Positions 1 to 7,001 of a stretch of DNA of 17,530 bases are shown here, one piece after another. The position numbers and the translations under genes were made by a program. Origin of the DNA: Trachipleistophora hominis (Eukaryota; Microsporidia; Pleistophoridae); contig JH993973.1 in assembly GCA_000316135.1 (NCBI GenBank), positions 7,868-25,397 of the forward strand. The letters run 5' to 3'. Under the pieces are notes generated by a model that ran no database searches, was not told the DNA's origin, and saw nothing but the letters and a program-made list of their open reading frames with translations. Numbering within the stretch: position 1 is the first letter of the stretch; the number at the start of each line of letters is the position of its first letter.

Positions 1-725
1 GGACATCCGTTGGGAAAGCTAGCGGTCTTAGGCCGGCCACTGTGCCGGTATCGCCGACCTTCCTGTCGGATCGGAGTCTGCCTTGTGGGGTATTGGATCC
101 TGACTGACCATTGGTCGGGAACAAGCCCGGAATATGGGCATCGTATCCCCGAGTACAGCCAGACTCAGGGGATAGGAGCGACACTATTGTGCTGTAAGGC
201 CGTCCCGTCCTGCCGATACAGGATGGCAAAAAAGCCTGCCATGCAAGTTCGCACCGCTTTTAAGCGGTCGAAGAGTGACACACTCACGTGTCAACGAGTT
301 GTCAACAGCGCTATCCTAGGGCGCTGTCAACAACAAAAATGTCCGCTCTGCGGACCCCGAGGCCTATCTACAAGGCCTGTAATGTGCAAGGAGGTGATAG
401 GCTGTAAGATATGCAGCTGAAGATGGAAAGAAGGCCTCATACCAGGGTCAAAATATGAGGCCTTGTGTGAAGTGTGTAATGTTAAACGTGCATACCCCAA
501 GACAGGAGTAGCTTGGGGCGCTCCTAGGAGGGAGATGACCAGTATGTTGTCAGCATCCTGCTGAAGTCCCTGTTGCGTTATGCGACTTACTTCGACTTAC
601 ATCCATGGTTCGCCGAACAAAACTCAGGTTTTGGCCATGTAGGGCGTGTTTGTTGGGTGAGCTGTGCAGGATCTCCATGAACCGAAGGCTGGTGGCCATG
701 GTTAAAGCCCTAGCGGGCTAGAAAA
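1..725. other. GC-rich, hairpin-dense segment of unknown nature
   Basis: The first 60 bases are 38/60 G+C and the high GC persists to about 720, where the sequence switches abruptly to the AT-rich background. Many short perfect inverted repeats follow one another: AGGCCTCATA/TATGAGGCCT (10-bp stem, about 433-464), CCCCAAG/CTTGGGG (about 494-518), GTCCGC/GCGGAC (about 340-355), CAGCGC/GCGCTG around 307-328, AGGCCT/AGGCCT (about 360-379) and GCCC/GGGC near 707-717. I found none of the conserved SSU, LSU, 5S, SRP or RNase P core motifs I know. An open frame from a TTG at 10 to 420 has no ATG and no convincing protein features. The segment could be the end of a non-LTR retrotransposon, a structured non-coding RNA or foreign DNA. 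The abrupt compositional edge favours an inserted element, but this is inference. Confidence 0.35.
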
Positions 726-819
726 GAGATTTATTATTTTTGCTGTTGACAATGAGGAAGTAGGAAGATATGTTGCTATTGATAATAATGCGGTGGAAGA
801 CGACTCACCAGATTTTTAA
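706..819 (+). CDS. 3' tail of an unidentified gene, 5' part missing
   Basis: A frame open from 706 encodes about 37 residues ending in a strongly acidic tail (VEDDSPDF) and TAA at 817-819. The part from 730 on reads like real protein (FAVDNEEVGRYVAIDNNAV). AATAAA at 819-824 overlaps the stop codon, as it does at the ends of the RFC and importin-beta genes in this window, which supports a genuine gene end. The frame runs back into the GC-rich segment and hits a TAA at 703-705, so no complete gene is present. It may be a gene cut by insertion of that segment, with its 5' part outside the window, or a chance open frame. The product is not recognised. Confidence 0.33.
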   Translation, partial: SPSGLEKRFIIFAVDNEEVGRYVAIDNNAVEDDSPDF

Positions 820-1440
820 ATAAAACTCCTTTAGTCAAAAAAAATCCTAAAATTATCCTCTGATTTAATTGTACACGGTCAATGAGCAGCAGGTTTGTCA
901 CTTTTTATAATAAAATTTGAATGAACTATGGTCATTTACGTTAAAACCTATTCTTAAAAACATCTTTTAATATTTTGTAGCATTTCTTGCCGTTTACGTT
1001 TTTCAGCATAGATAATACATTAATTGTTCAGAGATGGATGATTTTTATTTATCTTTTGCAGGCAACTGAAGGAACTTTGAAAAAGTAGTAGAATCGGTGT
1101 GTTTCGTTCAGTTTAAGATATAATTTAATGATATTTTCTTATGCTGGGCGAGTCTATTAGTCTGATGATACTATTGTTTTAAAGAGTTCATATTTGATAT
1201 GGACATGAAAAAAATGAATGACTGTGAAAAAGGATGCTTTGGACCTATTTATTATTCTTCTCCTAAAATGTTTTATCTATTTCTTATTAGTTGTGCATAG
1301 AAAACGCTTTTTTCGACCATAGGTTGGTTTTGTTATCTTCATTAAAGCACGAATTAGGAAAAAGATAAATGATTTACTTCAAAAGAAACAAGATTTATCT
1401 GTGTATTAGTTTTTACTCTGTCTTCGAAGGAAAACCACAT

Positions 1441-1522
1441 GCTGGTAAGAATAAAATTGTATTAAATTACCAGCTTGTTAAATTAATTTCTTTCAATTAA
1501 ACAATATTTCGTTTAATTGGAA
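1441..1522. repeat. Two adjacent inverted repeats
   Basis: GCTGGTAA (1441-1448) pairs with TTACCAGC (1467-1474), a perfect 8-bp stem with an 18-nt loop. Just downstream, 1491-1502 pairs with 1511-1522, a 12-bp stem with one G-T pair (core CAATTAAAC/GTTTAATTG) and an 8-nt loop. Both lie in gene-free spacer and their role is unknown. They could be remnants of a small foldback element or cruciform-forming sequence. Confidence 0.4.
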
Positions 1523-1802
1523 GGATCAGATGATAGTTTTTGACAAAACCGGTGATTAACCTGTAAATGGCATTTTATTAACGTTATTTGTTGGTGATTC
1601 AATCAATTGCAGATAATTTTGTAGTAATGTTGATGATACCGCAAAGCAACTTAAGACTTTTCAAGTTTTAGTGTTCTATAAAAGGTACTTTATAGAATTG
1701 TAGGCAAATCAAAAATGTTAAACCCTATAACACACTATAAAATAGAACAAGCATGGTATACCAAATTTCTTTAGAACAGGCAACAATAAATAACCTAAAG
1801 GT

Positions 1803-1808
1803 TTTATT
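1803..1808 (-). terminator. Poly(A) signal AATAAA of V-ATPase B
   Basis: AATAAA on the minus strand begins 12 nt after the TAA of the V-ATPase B gene (1821-1823). This fits a short 3' UTR. Confidence 0.45.
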
Positions 1809-1820
1809 TAAACGGATTTC

Positions 1821-3276
1821 TTACGTCTCCTCTAAATTAATGTCTTTTTCAACAGTTTTTTCTTCAACAGAATGATATTGATTCAAAATATTTTCCGGTA
1901 TGCGATTTAGCATGTCCCTGGGGAATATTTTCAAAAGCTCCCATGCTATATCCAGGCTCTCATCGATAGTTCTGCATTCATCGTGCCTCTGTCCTATGAA
2001 CTCCTTCTCAAAACGCTCCAAAAACTCAATTGAAAGTTTGTCTTCAGCGCTCAACGATTCCTCACCAACCACAGCTTTCATCGCTTGCGCATCCTTGCCA
2101 ATCGCATACTTAGCATACAACTGGTTGGAAACATCCCCATGATCGTTTCGTGTCATGCCCTCACCTATCGCATTTTTCATCAATCGTGAAAGGCTGGGGA
2201 GCACGTTTATTGGTGGGTATATCTGCCGGTTGTGCATTTGTCTATCGATGTAAATTTGTCCTTCCGTTATATAACCGGTTAGGTCAGGAATAGGATGCGT
2301 AATATCATCGTTAGGCATCGTAAGAATAGGAATTTGTGTTATTGAGCCGTTTTTACCATCAATACGACCAGCCCGCTCGTACAGCATACTTAAATCAGTG
2401 TACATGCAGCCAGGATATCCTCGTCGTCCAGGAACCTCTTCGCGAGCAGCGCTAACCTCTCTCAGCGCATCTGCGTATGAGCTCATATCTGTCAGAATGA
2501 CTAATACATGTTTCTCTGTCTCATATGCAAGGTATTCGGCAGCTGTGAGTGCTAGCTTAGGCGTAATAATTCGTTCTATGGTCGGATCGTTAGCAAGGTT
2601 TAAAAACAAGGCTGTTCGTTCAAGTGCCCCGCTGAGCTCAAATGAACTCTTAAAGAACCTGGCGGTTTCCATGTTTACCCCCATGGCAGCAAATACAATC
2701 GCAAAATTCTCGTCCGAGGTGTCGATCACCGTTTTCTTTTTCACCAAACCAGCCTGTCGGCATATCTGCGCCGCTACATCGTTGTGTGGAAGACCCGATC
2801 CCGCTAAAAATAGGAATTTTTTGGCCACGTGCAATCGAGTTCATCACGTCAATTGCCGATATACCCGTCTGGACCATCTCTTCAGGATAAATCCTTAGCT
2901 GTGGATTAATTGGCTGCCCCTGTATATCCAAATATTCATCCGCAATAATCTTTGGCCCACCATCAATAACCTCACCACTTCCATTGAATACTCGTCCTAA
3001 GATGTCATCACTCAGACTTATCTTAAAAGTATCTCCGGTGAAGGAAACCATCGTTCTTTTCACGTCCACACCAGATGTACTCTCAAATACTTGCACGACC
3101 GCCTTGTTTCCCGTTACTTCGAGCACCTGACCGTTTTTGTGTGTCCCATCGCCCAGCGTTAAATTAACCATTTCGGCATACTGCAAATTCTTTACACCAT
3201 CTAGGATTATTAAAGGGCCGTTGACGCCAACTACTTTTTTATAGCTGCGCTGCGGTTCTATTACTGACTGCGACAT
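1821..3276 (-). CDS. VMA2: V-type proton ATPase subunit B, frame split by one extra base
   Basis: This is the non-catalytic nucleotide-binding B subunit of the V1 sector, which acts in acidification of internal compartments. Residues 1-158 hold the N-terminal beta-barrel and the run [20 protein letters not shown] followed by RGQKIPIFS, typical of the family. The reading then jumps frame to [35 protein letters not shown] and the ATPase alpha/beta signature [10 protein letters not shown] (about residues 354-363 of the joined protein). Without the extra base the protein would be about 484 residues, slightly shorter than yeast Vma2 (about 517). The shift is at plus-strand 2800-2802 (CCC, read as GGG), where one G too many separates IFS from GSGLPHN. 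No other damage is visible, which suggests a sequencing error or recent mutation rather than old decay. The ATG at 3274-3276 follows an upstream CCCC, supporting this start. Confidence 0.93.
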
Positions 3277-3288
3277 TATGTTTCTGTC

Positions 3289-3302
3289 GGGGTTGAAAAT
3301 TT
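3289..3302 (-). promoter_or_regulatory. CCCC start-site motif and AAATTT box of V-ATPase B
   Basis: On the minus strand the order is AAATTT (3302-3297), TCAA, CCCC (3292-3289), 12 nt, then ATG. An AT box followed by a C-run close to the start codon matches the promoter element reported for microsporidian genes and recurs in this window. Confidence 0.6.
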
Positions 3303-3942
3303 AAAGCTATAAATATTCGTAGTGTGAAACATATTGAGAACAAATAACAAATATGAAACAAGACAACCATGATATTTCTTGTAGAACACGTATTTAATGG
3401 TTCTTTTCCTTGTAATTAGATTTATTTAGGTCTCTCGCGCTTTGCATACGATAAAATATCTCTCTTTATATACTAAACTAACACTATGATGTCATCGATG
3501 CCTTGATGCATTTTTAGACGTGTGTGTCAACAAAATCAATATTCTATGATTTAGTGTCTATTTCAACTTTAAATGCTAAATAAAATGAAAATGCTTAGTT
3601 GGCAGTATAGAAATGGCGTAAATGCATGTTTTACGCCCTCTACCCCCCTTACACATATCGTTTCTAAATGAGGTATTTTTTTATATTAAGAATCATAAAT
3701 ATCGTTTATAGAAATTTAACGCTAATTCTCTTAGGAGGTTGTTTTCAAAAAGAACGTTCAGGAATCAAACGCCTGTGGTCATGATCTGTTCTAGCAGACC
3801 AAAAGAGTGGGTATGTGGTGAATAGGTGAGTAAATAAACATCTTTTGGTTTCCAAGAGGAATATGTCAATTATTATGTATTTTCGTTAGTAACTGTATTT
3901 ACCGCGATGTTTCAAAGACAAATTGAGCAAAATTAAACCACC

Positions 3943-4103
3943 ATGAATCAAAGGTTGGACAGGTAATAGTAGGTGCTAATTTTTTTTTATTAAAAGTTCG
4001 TTTAATTATCTCCTAAAAAAATCAAAAAAAAAAATAGTAGGTGCTAAATATTAGAAAAAGAATGCTAAGTAGGTGTTAGATGGAATATTGAATTAATTAA
4101 ATA
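3943..4103. repeat. Dispersed repeat copy A, interrupted by an insertion
   Basis: 3943-3979 aligns without gaps to 9908-9944 (30 of 37 identical, both starting ATGAATCAAAGG). 4048-4103 corresponds to 9945-10000 (both 56 nt; the last 44 match at about 36 positions with one gap, both ending TCAATTAATTAAATA or GAATTAATTAAATA). The intervening 68 bp is absent from the other copy. Confidence 0.6.
3965..4047 (+). mobile_element. Small insertion with flanking direct repeats and A-rich end
   Basis: A 53-bp segment (3980-4032) is bracketed by two identical 15-nt copies of AATAGTAGGTGCTAA (3965-3979 and 4033-4047). It begins with a T-run and ends in a run of 12 A, the last 2 of which belong to the second flanking repeat. 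The related repeat at 9908-10000 has only one version of the flanking site, so it looks like the empty site. An A-tail next to a target-site duplication of this length is the usual mark of target-primed retroposition. A foldback element or a local duplication are alternatives. Confidence 0.42.
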
Positions 4104-4426
4104 TTATTATTCAAAAAACTGCTAGGCTTCAGAATATATTGATTTCATAGTTTTTAGTTGTGGTATAAGTTTAGTATGAAGAGCGTACAAAACGTTTGGA
4201 CTAAATTATGGTGCTCATACACCACTATGATATAATAAAAATAACAATCCGAAGAAAGTGCTTGGTATAAAATCATGTTGATCGATGTGTTACGAACCTG
4301 CAATCGTGTAAGTAAAGCGTTTTTTGTTTAATTATCATATTATTTTGAAAAACTATCGTTTTAAAATATTAAATATTTTTTTAAAACAAGAAAGCATTCT
4401 CTATATATTCAAAATTCTCTTCCTTT

Positions 4427-4458
4427 ACATTAAAAGATACCAAACCTCCTTTTAATGT
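4427..4458. repeat. Inverted repeat, 10-bp perfect stem
   Basis: ACATTAAAAG (4427-4436) and CTTTTAATGT (4449-4458) are perfect reverse complements with a 12-nt loop. The hairpin lies in spacer more than 500 bp from the nearest start codon. No function is assigned. Confidence 0.35.
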
Positions 4459-4901
4459 GAGTTGTACAGAATGTTATTTTTTATTGATTGTATTCACGTA
4501 TAAATCTGTAGTGAAAATACTAAATGAATATTTTTTATGGTGTTAAAATTTATTAGAAGTGAATATTTTAAAAAAAAGACTATAATAGACATTCTGTATA
4601 AATAAAAGACTTAAAACTTTAAATAAAAAATGTAATCAATTCTTACTTTCCTTGAATTATCTTCTGTGTGCTGATGTTTGTAACAGTATTGATCACTTCC
4701 TATCCAGGATGGATAATTCGTGGCCAACGCCGAGAAAAAGCTTTTGATACATCTATAAGTACAACAAACTGTTTTCTATTGTAACTTTCATCGTTATGCT
4801 CTACATCCTTATTTATTATTGCGTAATAATAAATACTCATCGGTATTTCAATACAAACACTAGTTAATTAAGTAGTATGTGCGAAGGAGATAATTAAACA
4901 G

Positions 4902-4920
4902 ACTTTTTTTGAAAAAAAGT
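4902..4920. promoter_or_regulatory. Palindromic T-run/A-run upstream of the 4961 gene
   Basis: ACTTTTTTT, a single G, then AAAAAAAGT form a perfect 9-bp inverted repeat ending 40 bp before the ATG at 4961. Poly(dT:dA) tracts at this position often keep nucleosomes off promoters. The exact palindrome is unusual, but any role here is inferred. Confidence 0.3.
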
Positions 4921-4952
4921 AATTAATTACTTATCCAACCACTACGCCAGTA

Positions 4953-4956
4953 CCCC
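4953..4956 (+). promoter_or_regulatory. CCCC start-site motif of the 4961 gene
   Basis: CCCC lies 4 nt before the ATG at 4961, the same arrangement as at the other genes of the window. It favours ATG 4961 over the in-frame GTG at 4958. Confidence 0.55.
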
Positions 4957-4960
4957 TGTG

Positions 4961-5503
4961 ATGTTCAATCGTTATAAATTAAAAGAGCTGAAAAGAACTA
5001 GGGAGGAAAGAAATGACAAGAGCAAAGCCATCAAACTCAACACACCGTGTACTAGAGATGAATCCGATAAAGTAGTTCACATGCTCAAGAACTCTCATTT
5101 GCTCTTAAATGCATACAATAAAATACTTAACAATGACAGATTGCTGAACGATAACATCTACCGGTTGGCGATTCCGATCTTTGGTAACTTGATCAGCAGT
5201 AAGAAGGACAGAGTAATTGTAAAAAGCATTGAATGTATCAAAAAAATATGTGAGTCGCCTAATTTTTTAGCTGTTAAGGCAATATCATATGACTATTTCA
5301 AATCGCTTTTTTACCTCGATCGGTTCCCTCGCAAACTGTTACGTTGTTTTTTGGAACATTATAGTGATCTTGCTGAAAAATACGACGAGGAGTTTTGGAA
5401 AGCTTTTAAAGAGAAGATGGCAATCAGCACATACAATAAAAAAGTTATGGTGAAAAGGAACCTTAATGAGAGTGTTTATCTATTAAATGGTGGTTTTGAA
5501 TAA
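4961..5503 (+). CDS. 180-residue protein with importin-alpha-like N-terminus
   Basis: The product is mainly helical. Residues 3-27 (NRYKLKELKRTREERNDKSK...) have the arrangement of an importin-beta-binding (IBB) domain: aromatic-Lys, then Glu-Leu-Lys-Arg, Arg-Glu-Glu-Arg and a further basic stretch. Residues 64-102 (IYRLAIPIFGNLISS, then VKSIECIKKICESPN) resemble one or two armadillo/HEAT-type helical pairs. Known importin-alphas are about 500 residues with ten ARM repeats, so this could only be a drastically short relative, a truncated copy, or an unrelated helical protein with a basic head. The C-run 4 nt before the ATG and an open frame of 180 codons in AT-rich DNA make a real gene likely. 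It ends 49 bp from the convergent small gene. I am confident in the gene, not in the family. Confidence 0.72.
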   Translation: MFNRYKLKELKRTREERNDKSKAIKLNTPCTRDESDKVVHMLKNSHLLLNAYNKILNNDRLLNDNIYRLAIPIFGNLISSKKDRVIVKSIECIKKICESPNFLAVKAISYDYFKSLFYLDRFPRKLLRCFLEHYSDLAEKYDEEFWKAFKEKMAISTYNKKVMVKRNLNESVYLLNGGFE

Positions 5504-5552
5504 TAACGCAAAAAATCGTGCTCATTGTCATATGGCAGCGTACCGCTAATTA

Positions 5553-5819
5553 TTAGTTTATAGAATATGTCCCAGTAACACGTGTGGCCCTTCCTCGCTT
5601 TCTTGTCATTATAATGAATGGATAAATAATAAAATATTTTTTTACAAATACTTGCCGCAAGGCATCGTGGTATAATACGTAAAACCTCATTTCTTTAAAT
5701 TCACACCTAGAATACTTTGTAAAAGCTCTAATATCCTGCCTTTTCATAGAATATCTCAAAGTTTTTATTATTAAACGACTACATATATCCAATCGTTCCG
5801 CTAAATTCGGCATTATCAT
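5553..5819 (-). CDS. Small basic protein, possibly LYR family (Isd11-like)
   Basis: The frame encodes 88 residues; a second in-frame ATG at 5813 would give 86. Residues 9-43 (ERLDICSRLIIKTLRYSMKR..., then RAFTKYSRCEF) follow the spacing of LYR-motif proteins such as Isd11: a leucine-led helix with Leu-Arg, then Arg-x-Phe/Tyr, then Arg-x-x-Phe. The diagnostic Leu-Tyr-Arg triplet is replaced by Leu-Ile-Ile-Lys. Isd11 is about 90 residues, partners the cysteine desulfurase Nfs1, and works in mitosomal Fe-S assembly in microsporidia. The C-terminus (MTRKRGRATRV) is strongly basic. Spacing is tight: 49 bp to the convergent gene and about 150 bp to the next. No C-run precedes the start on its own strand, only a GGG about 26 nt upstream, which weakens the case. 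It may be real but unrelated, or spurious. Confidence 0.4.
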   Translation of the reverse strand: MIMPNLAERLDICSRLIIKTLRYSMKRQDIRAFTKYSRCEFKEMRFYVLYHDALRQVFVKKYFIIYPFIIMTRKRGRATRVTGTYSIN

Positions 5820-5972
5820 ATAGAGATTATCATCTATTCAAAAACCCAACAAAATCATTGCCATATAGAATAAATATTTATTATTACAAAGACCGGTGGT
5901 ATCCTATGTTTAATGGTCTACACTCATAAATCTGATTGTGATATTCTATTTGAATTGTGATTCAGAGCTAAT

Positions 5973-6848
5973 TCAAGGATCAGGGAAAAAGTTTTTGGGC
6001 GCAAACCCAAAACTCGTAATGTCGATGTTCTCATCATTAAAAATTGAGTGCGAAATACTCAAAACGTCCAAAGAAGTTTCTATTTCATTTTTGAATGCAT
6101 CATAAAATTGGTTGCGTTCCATTATAAGCTCTAACAGCTGTTGAATATTGTCTTCTGATTTCTTCTTCCGCTTGTTTTTGATTCGTTTAAAGGCAATTTT
6201 TTCAATTTTTTTATCAATCTCTCGCAGGAACTTGAGAATAGACAAGACTTCTAACTTCTTCTCCAAAATATCACTGAGATTTTTCCGCCTGCCATTGTTA
6301 ATACCAATCTGTTTTTTCAGCACCCCCATAATCTTATCCTCCTCTTGTATATTGATGTTTCTAAGATCGATTTTTTCGCAAAAATTTTTGCATTTTTCAA
6401 AAAATTCACTAACTACAGTTTCACTTTCCTTTATAGGTTTGAATAGAATGTCATCCTCATATCTATTTTTAGTAACAAAACTTTCTTCGTTATTTTCACT
6501 CATTAGTGCTGAGACGAGCAAGTCGTCAATATTGACCTCATTTTGTGAGAGGTAAATACATTTTGACTTATACAAATTGACGTTTATGTCTTCTACATTG
6601 ATCACAGGAAACGAAACAATCTCCTCAAACGCATCTTTGGTTATGTCGCTGAAAAAATCTTGAAGAAATGAGTTGAAGTCATCGTATGATACTTCCGATT
6701 GGGATGGTTTGTTAGCGTTTGGATTTGGCGTGTTAATATTTTGTATCTTGCCGTTTAAACTGTCCTGTACGGTCGTTTTACTGCTTTGTTCCTTGTGACC
6801 TATTTTTACAACATTTTGTTGTTCATTATCATCACCAATAAATTCCAT
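5973..6848 (-). CDS. Probable Ada3/Ngg1 histone acetyltransferase-complex subunit
   Basis: The product is 291 residues. The N-terminal half is acidic and low in conserved features. The C-terminal part resembles the Ada3/Ngg1 domain: INNGRRKNLSDIL (about 183-195), then LREIDKKIEKIAFKRIK (about 208-224), a lysine-rich stretch NKRKKK (225-230), LIMER (241-245) and SIF (268-270). Fungal Ngg1 shows the same order: an Asn-Arg/Lys-rich helix, Leu-Asp-Lys-x-Val-Glu-x-x-Tyr-x-Lys-Arg, a basic run, then Leu-Met-Glu-Arg. Ada3 links Ada2/Gcn5 within SAGA-type complexes in the nucleus. An in-frame ATG at 6872 would add eight residues (MIPPYWRP), but the CCCTCCC motif lies between the two ATGs, so the inner ATG is preferred by comparison with neighbours. 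The assignment is by remembered pattern; an unrelated coiled-coil protein is the alternative. Confidence 0.7.
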   Translation of the reverse strand: MEFIGDDNEQQNVVKIGHKEQSSKTTVQDSLNGKIQNINTPNPNANKPSQSEVSYDDFNSFLQDFFSDITKDAFEEIVSFPVINVEDINVNLYKSKCIYLSQNEVNIDDLLVSALMSENNEESFVTKNRYEDDILFKPIKESETVVSEFFEKCKNFCEKIDLRNINIQEEDKIMGVLKKQIGINNGRRKNLSDILEKKLEVLSILKFLREIDKKIEKIAFKRIKNKRKKKSEDNIQQLLELIMERNQFYDAFKNEIETSLDVLSISHSIFNDENIDITSFGFAPKNFFPDP

Positions 6849-6860
6849 TGGTCGCCAATA

Positions 6861-6867
6861 GGGAGGG
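6861..6867 (-). promoter_or_regulatory. CCCTCCC start-site motif of the Ada3-like gene
   Basis: CCCTCCC on the minus strand lies 12 nt upstream of ATG 6848 and just downstream of ATG 6872. If transcripts start at or after the C-run, as reported in microsporidia, the outer ATG is not in the mRNA. Confidence 0.5.
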
Positions 6868-6984
6868 ATCATTTAATATTTTCACAAAATATTTTTGTAT
6901 CATATATAACGCGAGATTTTTCACAGGTAAATTGCATAAAGCGAGGCGTTTTTTGTAGATATTACGATGTATATATGAACATTA

Positions 6985-6988
6985 CCCC
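6985..6988 (+). promoter_or_regulatory. CCCC start-site motif of the YEATS-like remnant
   Basis: CCCC lies 13 nt before ATG 7002 and downstream of another in-frame ATG at 6975, again pointing to the inner start. With the opposite C-run at 6861-6867 it bounds a 153-bp divergent promoter (6849-7001). Confidence 0.42.
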
Positions 6989-7001
6989 GTATTTGTGCGT
7001 A

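Larger units (their letters stand above)
820..1820. other. AT-rich spacer, no gene seen
   Basis: About 1 kb with stops in all frames and no C-run followed by an ATG with a usable frame. The only structure noted is a pair of adjacent inverted repeats at 1441-1522. Near its right end it holds the AATAAA for the V-ATPase B gene on the minus strand. Confidence 0.6.
3303..4952. other. AT-rich spacer with repeats, no gene seen
   Basis: About 1.65 kb without a convincing gene. It holds a short frame after a run of six Cs (3668-3784), a dispersed repeat copy carrying an insertion (3943-4103), an inverted repeat (4427-4458) and a palindrome near its right end (4902-4920). A slightly more GC-rich patch at about 3755-3835 may be decayed coding or repeat sequence. 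Confidence 0.5.

Noticed and set aside
10..420. 136-codon plus-strand open frame in the GC-rich segment
   Set aside because: It starts at TTG, has no ATG start or C-run, and its open state is explained by high GC. The CPLCG-like cysteines are not part of a recognisable zinc finger. The dense hairpins argue for RNA structure or an element end.
1..725. Ribosomal RNA
   Set aside because: None of the conserved SSU or LSU core sequences (decoding site, sarcin-ricin loop, SSU 3' end) appear on either strand.
1162..1168. CTGATGA, as in a hammerhead ribozyme core
   Set aside because: No GAAA and stem arrangement follows at the required spacing.
2398..2898. Open frame antisense to V-ATPase B
   Set aside because: It is a shadow of a strongly conserved gene on the other strand; the 1900-2142 frame is rejected for the same reason.
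6148..6555. Open frame antisense to the Ada3-like gene
   Set aside because: It is Phe/Ser/Leu-rich, as expected for the complement of a Lys/Glu-rich coding sequence.
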